NCBI RefSeq assembly: GCF_013387495.1
Contig: NZ_JABZEE010000007.1
Span: 124,001 to 188,000 of the forward strand
Direction: 5' to 3'
Length of the DNA: 64,000 nt
Origin: Streptomyces sp. PKU-EA00015
Lineage (GTDB): Bacteria > Actinomycetota > Actinomycetes > Streptomycetales > Streptomycetaceae
The stretch's first letter is position 1. Every line of letters begins with the position of its first letter. The position numbers were made by a program, and so were the translations under genes. This document shows, piece after piece, positions 19,593 to 27,853 of the stretch. Below the pieces are notes generated by a model. That model was not told the DNA's origin, made no database searches, and worked only from the letters and a program-made list of their open reading frames with translations.

Positions 19593-20485
19593 GCGGCGAC
19601 CGTCCTCGGGCGGTTGGCTCCGGCCCGCAGACCGGAGGCGATCGTGCGCCGGGCCTCGCGCTCGCCCTGGCCGACGTTGAGCGCGGCGGCGCACAGCCAC
19701 TCGGTCACCTCGGCTTCGCCCAGCTCGCCCCCGGCGACGAGCTGTCCGAGCGCGACGGCGGCGATGTAGAGGGTCTTGTTCCGCTCGCCTTCCACGGAGC
19801 GGCTGACGCGTTCCAGCTCGCCGTTGACCGCGGCCCGCAGCCACTTGCCGCGCCGGTCCGTGGCGATGGCGACCGTGATGGGCTTCTGCGGGGGCAGTGG
19901 TGAGGGGCGCAGGAGTTCGGCGAGCCACGACGGCAGCGGCGCGACCGGGTCCTGCCGCACGGTCTCGTACGGGCGTCCGGCGAAGGTGCTGGCGGGTGCG
20001 ACGACGTATCCGCCGTGGGCGCGGGTGTCGATCTTCCAGCCGAGTCCGTTGCCCTTGTCGCCGCTGGTGTTCCGCAGGGGCTCGCCCTCGGGTGCGGTGA
20101 AGTACAGGTGGGTGCCGCCGCTCCAGGTCCGCACGGTGAATGTGTCGCCGGGATACGGCTGGTTGTGGCGCTCGGACAGCACGGCGAGGACGTCGGCACC
20201 GCTGGTCACGCCGGGCAGTGCCCAGTCGGCCGGCGGGGTGTCGTCCGGGCCCTTGGGCATGTCGAGGTCGACGACGACCAGCCCGGACGGGCCGGTGGCC
20301 AGGCCGATGTTGTACGGGGCGTGGGCCCAGCACCGGGTGATGCGCTCGGGGTCGGTGGTGGCCCGGGTCTCCCAGTCGGTGACGGCGGGGCGCTTGTCGC
20401 CGGGGCGGAGCGGGAAGACGTGCCAGCCGCGGGCGGCAGCGTCCAGCGCGGCGTGGAGCAGCGCGAGGCGTTCGGCTTGAGGCAT
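19589..20485 (-). CDS. Bifunctional primase-polymerase (Prim-Pol)
   Basis: 298 residues of the archaeo-eukaryotic primase superfamily. The start ALDAAARGWHVFPLRPGDKRP is the classical Prim-Pol entry, followed by the metal-binding DLD at 73-75 (GLVVVDLDMPKG), the RTWSGGTHLYF strand and GLGWKIDTRAHGGYVVAPAS. It would prime replication of the circular element. The ATG at 20485 is chosen because the frame upstream covers the stem-loop leader. ATGA overlap with the helicase gene. Confidence 0.92.
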   Translation of the reverse strand: MPQAERLALLHAALDAAARGWHVFPLRPGDKRPAVTDWETRATTDPERITRCWAHAPYNIGLATGPSGLVVVDLDMPKGPDDTPPADWALPGVTSGADVLAVLSERHNQPYPGDTFTVRTWSGGTHLYFTAPEGEPLRNTSGDKGNGLGWKIDTRAHGGYVVAPASTFAGRPYETVRQDPVAPLPSWLAELLRPSPLPPQKPITVAIATDRRGKWLRAAVNGELERVSRSVEGERNKTLYIAAVALGQLVAGGELGEAEVTEWLCAAALNVGQGEREARRTIASGLRAGANRPRTVAA

Positions 20486-20523
20486 GCTGGGGGTTCTCCT
20501 GTTTCCTTCGAAGGGGCAGGGAG

Positions 20524-20565
20524 CCGAGGCGGGCGCGGTCTTGTGGTGAGAGGCGCCCGCCTCGG
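20524..20565 (-). promoter_or_regulatory. Stem-loop leader A, upstream of the primase gene
   Basis: A perfect 13-bp stem with a 16-base loop (20537-20552) sits between the stop of the upstream gene and the primase ribosome site. Its loop matches the loop of the element at 27854-27895 at 13 of 16 positions, while the stem sequence differs. It may act as an attenuator, processing site or terminator. Confidence 0.75.
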
Positions 20566-20571
20566 GCGTAT

Positions 20572-21039
20572 CTACTGGTGCTTGGCCCAGTGGGCGTACT
20601 GCTGACGGACGTAGCGGCGCGGGTCGCAAGCGGCCGCGGCGTTGTCGGCGTCCATGAGCCGCTGCGCTGCCTTGGCGGCGGCCTCGCTAGCGTCGCCGTG
20701 GATACCGGCGTCCTCGTCGGCGAGGGCGATGCGGTCCAGGACGGCGGCCTTGCGCAGCCAGAACTCCCGTCCCAGCGCGTGGCCGAAGGGCTTGTCGGCG
20801 GCGGCGCTTGCGGTCCATCCGATCTCGCTGATGATGCTCGGGGCGAGCGCGTACGCCTCGTCAGGCGTCGGCCATGCCTCGGTGTCGGCGCGGTGTTCAG
20901 CCGTGACGTACACGCGGGTGCGCTCGGTGTTGTGGCGGTTGGGGTATTGGCGGGCGGGCCCCGTGGTGAACGTCTGGGCCAGCTTCTCGGTGATGTGGTC
21001 GGCGTCGGCCGGGTCGCAGATGACGCGGATCTCGAACAT
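20572..21039 (-). CDS. Conserved AICE protein of unknown function
   Basis: 155 residues, without a recognised domain. It begins MFEIRVICDPADADHITEKL and contains YAHWAKHQ at its end. An alpha/beta N-terminal part (about 1-55) is followed by a helical Ala-rich part. Proteins of this look recur between spd and rep genes in integrative elements of Streptomyces (recollection, not checked). Two bases separate it from the spd gene upstream. Confidence 0.8.
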   Translation of the reverse strand: MFEIRVICDPADADHITEKLAQTFTTGPARQYPNRHNTERTRVYVTAEHRADTEAWPTPDEAYALAPSIISEIGWTASAAADKPFGHALGREFWLRKAAVLDRIALADEDAGIHGDASEAAAKAAQRLMDADNAAAACDPRRYVRQQYAHWAKHQ

Positions 21040-21041
21040 GG

Positions 21042-21653
21042 TCAGTCCTCCTTCAATGCGGCGTGCATGGTGGGGAGTTCGGGCAGTCCGGCGCGGGTGA
21101 GTTGTGCCGGGTCGAAGCCGGGGAGCATGGCGCGGGCGGTCATGGCTTCGGCGAGCGCGGTGGCGTAGGCGGCGCCCTCGCGGGCGACCTCGATCTGTGT
21201 GCGGGCGCGCAGGGCCTCGATGCGCTCGATGTGGCCGTGGTTCTCGCGTTTCTCCGACATGTGCCGCTCGTGTGCGAGGGTGTCGCGGCGGTCGGTGCGC
21301 CAGTAGCGGGCTGCGAGCCCGTACGCCACAGCGGTCGCGAGTGCCCACAGCAGCAGCGGCAGGGAGAGGCCGTCGGCGTATCCGGCGACCCCGGCGAGGG
21401 CGAGCCCGCCGGAGGCGGCAAAGCACGTTCCGGCGAGAACCCCGTCCCCGGAGCGGCCGACGCTCGCGCAGGCGCCGGCCGCTGCGGCTCCGGTAGCGAG
21501 CACGACCATGAGCGCCGCGTTGCCAACGGAGTGTTCGGCGCCGTTCGCGTTCCAGATTCGACCGAGGATCAGCACGGTCGATGTGGCGATGGCGGGCGCG
21601 ACCTTGGGCAGTACGACGGTGAGCGGGTGGCGGACGGTGATCGGCTGGTTCAT
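21042..21653 (-). CDS. Spd-type membrane protein
   Basis: 203 residues. The N-terminal half has four hydrophobic helices (about 12-30, 40-60, 70-87 and 92-112). The C-terminal half is a charged helix (DTLAHERHMSEKRENHGHIE) and a short globular end. Size, topology and place between traB and rep fit the plasmid-spread (SpdB-like) proteins that move DNA between mycelial compartments after transfer. The ATG at 21653 is followed immediately by conserved sequence. Confidence 0.75.
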   Translation of the reverse strand: MNQPITVRHPLTVVLPKVAPAIATSTVLILGRIWNANGAEHSVGNAALMVVLATGAAAAGACASVGRSGDGVLAGTCFAASGGLALAGVAGYADGLSLPLLLWALATAVAYGLAARYWRTDRRDTLAHERHMSEKRENHGHIERIEALRARTQIEVAREGAAYATALAEAMTARAMLPGFDPAQLTRAGLPELPTMHAALKED

Positions 21654-21664
21654 CGCGTCTCTCC

Positions 21665-21853
21665 TCAGATCTGTTGGATGGCGTCGATGACAGCGGTGGT
21701 GAGCTGGTTGATGGGGCCGGACGCTCCGGTGGAGGCGAGGAAGAACCCGAACGCTGCGGCGACGAACGCGGAGCCGTAGCCGAGGGTCTTGGAGCGCAGC
21801 AGGAAGAACAGGACGAGCCCGAAGAGGGCGACGAGCGAGACGGTCACGGCCAT
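21665..21853 (-). CDS. Small two-helix membrane protein, Spd-like
   Basis: 62 residues, with helix 1 about 3-20 and helix 2 about 27-42, then a short amphipathic tail (INQLTTAVIDAIQQI). It lies 11 bases upstream of the larger Spd gene and is read in the same direction. Tiny hydrophobic partners of this kind are common in Streptomyces conjugation modules. Confidence 0.7.
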   Translation of the reverse strand: MAVTVSLVALFGLVLFFLLRSKTLGYGSAFVAAAFGFFLASTGASGPINQLTTAVIDAIQQI

Positions 21854-22013
21854 GCGGAATCTCCTTTGACGGCGTGTTGGGGTGGCTGGCTAAGCTGCGG
21901 GCGCCCTGGGGTGCTGGCAAGCTCGGGGGTTTGGCCGACGGTTGCGCCCGCCTAGCTCCTGCTCGGAGCGGGGTACGTCTCATGACGTGCACCGTCGCCG
22001 CTTCGCGTTCACG

Positions 22014-22265
22014 TCAGCGGGTGCCGTCGCGGTAAGCGCGGGCCCAGAGGTTGTAGAGGTGGCGGCCGACGCGGATGCGTTTGCCGGTGGCCTTGCAGCG
22101 GCGGCAGTCCTTGCCGCGCTTCATGCGGCCCTTGCGGTCGGTAGTGATCGCGTGGCCCATGCCGCGGCACTTGTGGCAGTTGCCGAACGGCGATCCCGCA
22201 CACACCCCGGCGTAACACAGAGTTATGGCGAGTAGGAAGGCGATAGCGAGCAGGGCAGGGGTCAT
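22014..22265 (-). CDS. Membrane-anchored peptide with DnaJ-like zinc motif
   Basis: 83 residues. An N-terminal helix (about 4-22) is followed by CHKCRGMG, a perfect CxxCxGxG as in the DnaJ zinc finger, and after a basic spacer by CRRCKATG, which completes a four-cysteine zinc site. The C-terminus is basic (GKRIRVGRHLYNLWARAY). The gene lies just downstream of traB. A role in transfer is inferred from position only. It is easily missed because of its size. Confidence 0.8.
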   Translation of the reverse strand: MTPALLAIAFLLAITLCYAGVCAGSPFGNCHKCRGMGHAITTDRKGRMKRGKDCRRCKATGKRIRVGRHLYNLWARAYRDGTR

Positions 22266-22307
22266 GACGGGCCCTCCCAGGCGGGTTTCATGGTTTCCGC
22301 AGGTGGG

Positions 22308-22395
22308 CCGCTATCCGCTAGCGGCCTGATCAGGTGCGGTGTTGGTCGCTAGCGGGGCCGCTAACGTTAGCGGCGCGTACCGCTAGCGCTAGCGA
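22308..22395. repeat. Cluster of CGCTAGCG palindromes beside the traB stop
   Basis: Within 88 bases lie CCGCTAGCGG (22315-22324), TCGCTAGCGG (22346-22355), the 18-bp perfect palindrome GCCGCTAACGTTAGCGGC (22357-22374) and CGCTAGCGCTAGCG (22381-22394), plus a degenerate copy at 22308. They sit 10 bases past the end of traB. In other Streptomyces elements the transfer locus clt, bound by TraB as short repeats, is near traB; this is a candidate. Confidence 0.7.
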
Positions 22396-22405
22396 CCCCG
22401 GAAGC

Positions 22406-24607
22406 TCAGCCCGCGTCCCACTTTCCGTCACGCTCCGCAATCATCGTGGTGATGTGGGAGCGGTCAATGCCGCGTCGGTTGACGACCTTGCCGTCCACGC
22501 GGCGGCCCACCTGGATGGTGGTGATGCCGTGCGGCTTGAGCGCTGCGGCGAGCGCGTCGGGGTCCCAGCCGTCGTAGACCTCCGGCCGCAGCTCCGCGAG
22601 CCGTGCCACGACGGTCTCGGACCACACCTTGGTCTCCTTGGCGGTGACGACGGCGAGGATGTCGGCGAGCAGGTCGTAGCCGCTGGCCACGGTCTCCGGC
22701 TCCTCTCCGAGGGCGTGGCCGGAGAGCAGGCCGGCCTTCTCCCGCAGCGCGCGGGCTCGGGCGGCGACGGTGTCGGCGGCGGGGCCGTCGACGTAGACGG
22801 AGGAGACGATCCGGGCGTCCGAGCCTTCGCCGACGAAGTAGTGGATGCCCTTGTCTCCCCAGGCGAACATCGTCGCCCGCACCCCGCGCTTGTAGCTGGA
22901 GGTGCCGAGGACCATGTCGTTCTCCAGCTGGCCCATGACCTTCAGACACCAGCGGGCCGAGGCGTTCGCGGAGATGCCGGTGGGCAGGGCCTTGGCGTCC
23001 GGCCGCTGCGTGGCGAGCAGCAGCACGATGCCGGTGGCCGGGCCGCGCTTGACCAGGTCGGTGGCGATCTCCTCGAACTCGTCCTTGTATTTCGGGTGCT
23101 CGAACAGCACCTGGCACTCGTCGACCCCGATCACGATCGGGTGCAGCCCGAGCGAGCGCTTGTCTGCCAGCTGGCTGGTCACCTTGGACTCCGGGCAGAT
23201 GTCCCGCGGCAGCGACCGGATCGCCTTCGTGCGGCGCCGCAGCTCCTCACGCAGCGCGCGGAAGTCGTTGATGGCGTACTCGATCGACTCGTCGTCGTCG
23301 CCCGCGGCGTGCCGGTGGGACACGGCGTTGCCCACGGGGTCCAGGTCGCCGGTGCCCTTCATGTCGTACGTGTGCAGCTCCGCCCGCGGGTCCAGCGCGG
23401 CGATGAGGAGCAGCAGGCGGAGCAGGAACGTCTTGCCCATGCGCGGGATCGCGCCGATGATCCCGGCGATGTACATGAGGGTGACCTCGACCCAGCGTCC
23501 GCGCTGGTCGGTGCCGTACGCCACGGGCTTGAACAGGTCCACCGAACCGGAGGTGAGCAGGGGCCACTTGGGCTTGCGGGCGGTGGACATGTCCTGGTCG
23601 CCGACCCACAGGACCATGTGGGCGGTGTGCTCGTCGGGTACCGCCTCCGGCCACACGCAGCCGAGCGGGCGGCGCAGGCCGGAGGCGAGGCGTTCGCGGC
23701 GCTCGATGATGTCCGTGACCGTCACGCCGTAGGGCAGGTTCCCTTCCGCGCGCCAGCCGGGGCCGTCGCGGGTGATCGGGGCGGTGAACTCGAACCCGTC
23801 CTTGCCCTTGGCCTGCGCTTGGTTGATCGCCGGGATGCCGACGGCACCGAGCGCGCGGAGCACGATGTCGCTGGTGAGCTTGGTCGCCTTCGGCATCTCC
23901 ACGGCCCGGTGGATGACCGGGTCGTCCGCGCGGCGGCCGGCGAACCCGAGCGCCATCACGACCGCGCTCACGGACAGGGCTTGCAGCCAGCCCGGCGCGA
24001 GCACGTAGATGGCGAGCGCGGAGCCGAGCCCGACGAACAGGGCGAGCACCGTGATGAGGGTGCGCAGGCGGACCCGGCCGTCACGCTGCCTCGACAGCTT
24101 CAGGTACTCGGCCGCGTCCTCGCGCCGCACCGCAGCCAGGCGGACCGGCTCGCCCTCCCGGTCAGCGACCCACCGCACCGTCCCGCCCACGAACCGCGCC
24201 GCCCCCGCCGGGGACTGGAACGCGAGCCGCAGCGCGTAAACCGGTGCACGCAGGGCGTGGTACCCGGCTGCGTGGGCGTAGTGGCGGGCCACCCACGTGG
24301 TGGCGGTCTTCAGCTCGGCCGTCGACCGCAGCCACACCGGGACGACGGTGCGGCGTCGGGCGCCCATCAGCCGACCCAGGTAGCCCGGACCCGCTGCGGC
24401 CGAGGTCGACTGGTCGACCATCACTGTGGCCGTCGGGTCGCCCGACCCGGCGGCGGAGGAGTCGGCCGACGGGTCGCCGCTCAGGTCGGCCGACTCGCCG
24501 CGGGCGGCGCGGGCCGACTCCAGGTCGACCACGTTCCCGCCCGCGTCGGCGCTCATCTCGGCTTCGAGTCGGTTGAAGAGTTCGTTTTCGTCATCGGGGT
24601 GCTTCAC
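22406..24607 (-). CDS. traB: TraB, FtsK/SpoIIIE-like DNA translocase for conjugation
   Basis: Hexameric ATPase that pumps double-stranded DNA between hyphae, 733 residues. Two membrane helices (about 184-204 and 207-224) anchor it. Walker A is GAIPRMGKT (385-393), Walker B IVIGVDECQVLF (D496, E497). The region IVLLLATQRPDAKALPTGI is the conserved FtsK motif. The last about 70 residues form a winged-helix-like domain (RRGIDRSHITTMIAERDG) that should read the clt repeats. The GTG start at 24607 has a GGAAGGA site eight bases upstream. It follows stem-loop leader C. Confidence 0.95.
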   Translation of the reverse strand: MKHPDDENELFNRLEAEMSADAGGNVVDLESARAARGESADLSGDPSADSSAAGSGDPTATVMVDQSTSAAAGPGYLGRLMGARRRTVVPVWLRSTAELKTATTWVARHYAHAAGYHALRAPVYALRLAFQSPAGAARFVGGTVRWVADREGEPVRLAAVRREDAAEYLKLSRQRDGRVRLRTLITVLALFVGLGSALAIYVLAPGWLQALSVSAVVMALGFAGRRADDPVIHRAVEMPKATKLTSDIVLRALGAVGIPAINQAQAKGKDGFEFTAPITRDGPGWRAEGNLPYGVTVTDIIERRERLASGLRRPLGCVWPEAVPDEHTAHMVLWVGDQDMSTARKPKWPLLTSGSVDLFKPVAYGTDQRGRWVEVTLMYIAGIIGAIPRMGKTFLLRLLLLIAALDPRAELHTYDMKGTGDLDPVGNAVSHRHAAGDDDESIEYAINDFRALREELRRRTKAIRSLPRDICPESKVTSQLADKRSLGLHPIVIGVDECQVLFEHPKYKDEFEEIATDLVKRGPATGIVLLLATQRPDAKALPTGISANASARWCLKVMGQLENDMVLGTSSYKRGVRATMFAWGDKGIHYFVGEGSDARIVSSVYVDGPAADTVAARARALREKAGLLSGHALGEEPETVASGYDLLADILAVVTAKETKVWSETVVARLAELRPEVYDGWDPDALAAALKPHGITTIQVGRRVDGKVVNRRGIDRSHITTMIAERDGKWDAG

Positions 24608-24631
24608 TGACAGTTCCTTCCAAGGGAGGGT

Positions 24632-24670
24632 GGGCCCGGCCGGCGCTGTGAGAGGTGAGCGGCCGGGCCC
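24632..24670 (-). promoter_or_regulatory. Stem-loop leader C, upstream of traB
   Basis: A perfect 11-bp stem (GGGCCCGGCCG with CGGCCGGGCCC) encloses a 17-base loop at 24643-24659 that contains GTGAGAG, the loop core shared with leaders A and B. It lies between the methyltransferase stop and the traB ribosome site. Confidence 0.7.
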
Positions 24671-24684
24671 GTGTGGTGTGGTTG

Positions 24685-26175
24685 TCAGGCGGCGTGGGCG
24701 GCGGTGCGGGCGAGGGCTTCGCCGACGCGGTGGCCGATCCACTGGGCGACGTTGCAGGACACGGCGTTTCCGGCCTGCATGGTCTGTTCGCCGGGTGATC
24801 CGTGGACGATGTAGTCGTCCGGGAAGCGCTGGGCGAGGAGCTGTTCGCGGGGCTGGATCATGCGGTAGTGGCAGTCCTCGACGTCCGGGGCCGGGTCGGC
24901 GACCAGGCCGGCGGAGTCCTTCGTGGACAGGGTGTGCAGGGGCTGGCCGGTCGTCTTGGTTGCCGCGTTGCGGTACGGGATGACCAGGCCGTGGTGGTTG
25001 CCCTGGGCCGAGATGGTCGACAGCGGACGGTGGGCCGGTTCGGCGGTGCCGTTGCGCCGGTACTCCACGACGAACGCCCCGTCGGCGTGAGGCGGCGTGC
25101 ACAGGGCCTCGAACCCCTTGGGGTTGGCGAGTCGGGTGCGCATCGGCTCGCCGGTCGTGGTCGCGGTGGTGTTCCACGTGCCGCCGGTCGGCACGAGAAG
25201 GGCGTCCCCGATCTTCACCGTGCGGGCGGCGAGCGGCCGGACCTCGGGAAGGTAGGCGCGGCCGTCGTGCCCGCCGTGGTTGACGGTCACGACCATGCGG
25301 CGCCGCCCGAGCATGTCCAGCCCTGCCCGGATGCGGCGCAGCGTGTTGGGCACCAGGGGGCGCATGCCGTGGGCGGCGCGTTCCCCGATCCTCACGCCGG
25401 TGTTGGACCAGTCGATGATGTCGGCGGCCGGGCGGACGTAGGGCTCCACCAGGGCGTGACGACATCGGCTGTTGGGGCAGCGGTAGTCGTACTGCTGCCG
25501 GTACTTGCCGATGCGGCGCCCGTTGCGCCACGTCTGCACGGCGTCCACATCCGTGCCGCACTCCTTGCACCAGGCGCGTGGCCGGGGTGCCAGATCCGGG
25601 AGCGGGATCGTGGTGCGGGTGAAGACGATGTAGATCCGGTCCCGCCACTGCGGGGCGTGGGCGTTGTCCGTGCCGCCGATATGCGCGGAGGAGACCGAGA
25701 CGACCTGGGAGCGGTAGCCGAGGCGGTGCATGCCCTCGCGCCACCAGTCGAACAGCTCCCAGTCGGTGGCGAACTCCGTCACGTTCTCGCACATGACCGC
25801 CTGGTAGCGGTGCACCTCGGTGGCGCGCAGGATGTCGTAGGCGGTCGCCCTGGTGCGCTCCCAGGCCCCGTTCTGCACCGGGCCCAGTTCCTCCAGGTCG
25901 AAGGCGAGCTGGCCGCGGGTGCGGCGGCGGCCGCCGGCCGGGCTGATCTCGGTGCAGATCGGCGAGCCCCACAGGACGTCGGTGCGGGGCAGGCGCCGCA
26001 TGTCGTAGTTGTTGACGTCGGCGCACAGGTGGTCGGCCGCCGGGTGGTTGGCGGCGTGGGTCTCGATGGCGCGCTGCCAGTGGTTCGCGGCGAGCGTCAG
26101 CTCGTACCCGGCGGCCACCAGGCCGGTGGACGACCCGCCCGCACCGCAGAACAGGTCGGTGAACGTCAGGCTCAT
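24685..26175 (-). CDS. Orphan DNA (cytosine-5) methyltransferase
   Basis: 496 residues with the ordered motifs of C5 methyltransferases: I (TDLFCGAGGSSTGL, 6-19), IV (GSPICTEIS with catalytic C74), VI (ENV, 130-132), VIII (QWRDR, 176-180) and IX/X (QAGNAVSCNVAQWIG near the end). Motif IV has PIC instead of the usual PPC. Between VIII and IX a zinc-ribbon-like insert (CKECGTD and CPNSRCRH) probably belongs to target recognition. No restriction gene is adjacent. It may shield transferred DNA or mark the element. It lies within the transfer operon. Confidence 0.92.
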   Translation of the reverse strand: MSLTFTDLFCGAGGSSTGLVAAGYELTLAANHWQRAIETHAANHPAADHLCADVNNYDMRRLPRTDVLWGSPICTEISPAGGRRRTRGQLAFDLEELGPVQNGAWERTRATAYDILRATEVHRYQAVMCENVTEFATDWELFDWWREGMHRLGYRSQVVSVSSAHIGGTDNAHAPQWRDRIYIVFTRTTIPLPDLAPRPRAWCKECGTDVDAVQTWRNGRRIGKYRQQYDYRCPNSRCRHALVEPYVRPAADIIDWSNTGVRIGERAAHGMRPLVPNTLRRIRAGLDMLGRRRMVVTVNHGGHDGRAYLPEVRPLAARTVKIGDALLVPTGGTWNTTATTTGEPMRTRLANPKGFEALCTPPHADGAFVVEYRRNGTAEPAHRPLSTISAQGNHHGLVIPYRNAATKTTGQPLHTLSTKDSAGLVADPAPDVEDCHYRMIQPREQLLAQRFPDDYIVHGSPGEQTMQAGNAVSCNVAQWIGHRVGEALARTAAHAA

Positions 26176-26204
26176 GCCTGATCTCCTTGTCTGGCTCGCA
26201 GGGG

Positions 26205-26540
26205 TCAGAGGTCGAACAGCCCGCACTGATCCGCGCTCGGTGCCGAGGCGGACCGGCGCTGAGCGGACCGGCGGGCGGCGGTGAAGCACTGCGGGCACCA
26301 GGCCCGCAGCCCGCTCGCCGACAGGGCGGCCGCCTGGCAGTCAGGGGTGAGCGGGTCCGCTGCGGCGGCCATCAGCCGGACCGGGCCGCTGTGCTTGCTC
26401 GCGTACTGGTCGTGCTCGCGCGGGCAACGGCCCTCGCTCTTGGCGTGGGCCTGCCCGCACTCGCCCTCGCACTGGCAGCGCCCGCCGGCCGCCGCCATCA
26501 CCGTGCGGAACAGCGACGCCGCCACGATCGGCTCGCTCAT
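26205..26540 (-). CDS. Cys/His-rich small protein with clamp-binding-like C-terminus
   Basis: 111 residues, no recognised domain. The N-terminal part has a dense Cys/His group (RCQCEGECGQAHAKSEGRC, about 21-39, and HD), and another pair CPQC near 82-85; zinc binding is likely. The last residues are DQCGLFDL, where QCGLF fits the QxxLF beta-sliding-clamp peptide. The start ATG overlaps the upstream spd gene stop by four bases. Function unknown; a nuclease or replication link is possible. Confidence 0.7.
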   Translation of the reverse strand: MSEPIVAASLFRTVMAAAGGRCQCEGECGQAHAKSEGRCPREHDQYASKHSGPVRLMAAAADPLTPDCQAAALSASGLRAWCPQCFTAARRSAQRRSASAPSADQCGLFDL

Positions 26541-27532
26541 GCCGCCACCGCCCCGACCTCGGCGGCCTGGTCACCTTCCACCGGGTGCAGGCGGCGGCCG
26601 TCGGTCCGCTCGGCGAGCAGCGCGTCGCGCAGCACGCGGGAGTTGGCTGCCGAGCAGCGCAGTGTGGTGCGGATCGCCTCCGCGTTGATCGCCTCGTCCG
26701 CCCATCCGGCTGTGGCCTCGCGGGCTTCGGCCAGCAGCTCCGAGGCCGTTCGGGGCGTCTTCGCCTTGGCCTTCGTGCGGGTGGTGCGCTTACGAGGAGG
26801 CTTCGGCGCCTCTTCCTTCGGCGGCTCCGTCGGCTCCGGTTCCTCGGCATGGGGGAGCACGTCCTCGGTGGCCGGGGCGAGCTCTCCGAGCTTGAGGAGC
26901 ACCCGCTCGCGGCGCGGGGTCAGCGACCGCCAGCGGCGGCCGTGCCGCTCCCGCAGATCCGCGCGGGCGAGCTGCCGCTCCCGCTCACGGGTCAGGGCGT
27001 CGGCGTAGGAGGTGATCTCCCACAGCGTCATCCGCCGCCACAGGGCGAACGTCGACACCGGGGCCAGCAGCCACCGCGAGGCACGGATCTTATCCATCCG
27101 CCGACCGGTGACCGCGCCGATCCGCACGGCGTAGATATGGGCGCCGATCTCCGAGAACACCACCCACAGCAGCGGCATCGTGCCGTGCGCCACCTTCGCC
27201 CACCCGCCGTGCCCGGCGGCGACGTTCAGGCCGCATGTCACCAGGGTCAGGACCCAGGGCACGAACCGAACCCAGGCGAGGGACATGTCCATCCGGATCA
27301 GCAGCAGATTGGCCACGGTGAACACCGGGATCGCCACGTCGATCCCGACCGGCAGCATCCACGGCTCACCGAACCCCCAGCGGGCCGCTGCGGCCGACAC
27401 GGCATCGAACGAGGAGATCAGACCCAGCGCTCCGACACCGGCCGCGGCGAGCGCACCGACACCGGCGAGGCCCATCTCCGGGCGCGTCAGCGGCGGCACC
27501 TGCGGCCGCGTCGTGTCCGTCGCGATCGTCAT
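26537..27532 (-). CDS. DUF2637/SpdB-type membrane protein
   Basis: 331 residues. Four hydrophobic helices occupy about 20-150, with the typical GFGEPWMLPVGIDVAIPVFTV region of DUF2637 proteins. A long cytoplasmic part follows, with a Pro/Lys/Arg-rich linker (KPPRKRTTRTKAKAKTPR) and a C-terminal winged-helix-like segment (INAEAIRTTLRCSAANSRVL). These proteins accompany traB on Streptomyces plasmids and integrative elements and are thought to act in intramycelial spread. ATG at 27532 in an ATGA overlap with the gene upstream. Confidence 0.85.
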   Translation of the reverse strand: MTIATDTTRPQVPPLTRPEMGLAGVGALAAAGVGALGLISSFDAVSAAAARWGFGEPWMLPVGIDVAIPVFTVANLLLIRMDMSLAWVRFVPWVLTLVTCGLNVAAGHGGWAKVAHGTMPLLWVVFSEIGAHIYAVRIGAVTGRRMDKIRASRWLLAPVSTFALWRRMTLWEITSYADALTRERERQLARADLRERHGRRWRSLTPRRERVLLKLGELAPATEDVLPHAEEPEPTEPPKEEAPKPPRKRTTRTKAKAKTPRTASELLAEAREATAGWADEAINAEAIRTTLRCSAANSRVLRDALLAERTDGRRLHPVEGDQAAEVGAVAA

Positions 27533-27822
27533 GCCGCTACCCCGTTCCGGCGGGGCCGGCGAGCCGCCTTGGGCGCGGTGAGCGGGATGACGTTGAACAG
27601 CTCCGGCGCGAACGCCTCGATCGCCTCCGAGGCGACGCGGCTCACGTCGTCCGGCAGGTTCGGGTTGTCGGCGAGGATGTCGCGCGCCGCGTCCAGGCGG
27701 GCCGCTCGCTCCATGTCGCTCTCGCCCTCCGCCCCGAGCCACAGCTCAATCGGGGTGCCCAGGGCCAGTTCCACAAAATCGGTGTCGCTGACGACCTCAT
27801 GGCCGCCGATGAATGCGCGCAT
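27529..27822 (-). CDS. Small acidic hypothetical protein, first gene of the transfer operon
   Basis: 97 residues, not recognised. It is acidic in the middle (GAEGESDMERAARLDAARDI), with a basic C-terminus (AARRPRRNG). It is the first gene of the long leftward operon, preceded by stem-loop leader B and a good AGGAG ribosome site, and coupled by ATGA to the DUF2637 gene. Confidence 0.75.
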   Translation of the reverse strand: MRAFIGGHEVVSDTDFVELALGTPIELWLGAEGESDMERAARLDAARDILADNPNLPDDVSRVASEAIEAFAPELFNVIPLTAPKAARRPRRNGVAA

Positions 27823-27853
27823 GGTGCTCTCCTGAATCGAAGGGGCAGGGCGA

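Noticed and set aside
22308..22395. CRISPR-like array
   Set aside because: Units are short palindromes without regular spacers. No CRISPR array or cas gene was seen anywhere in the window.
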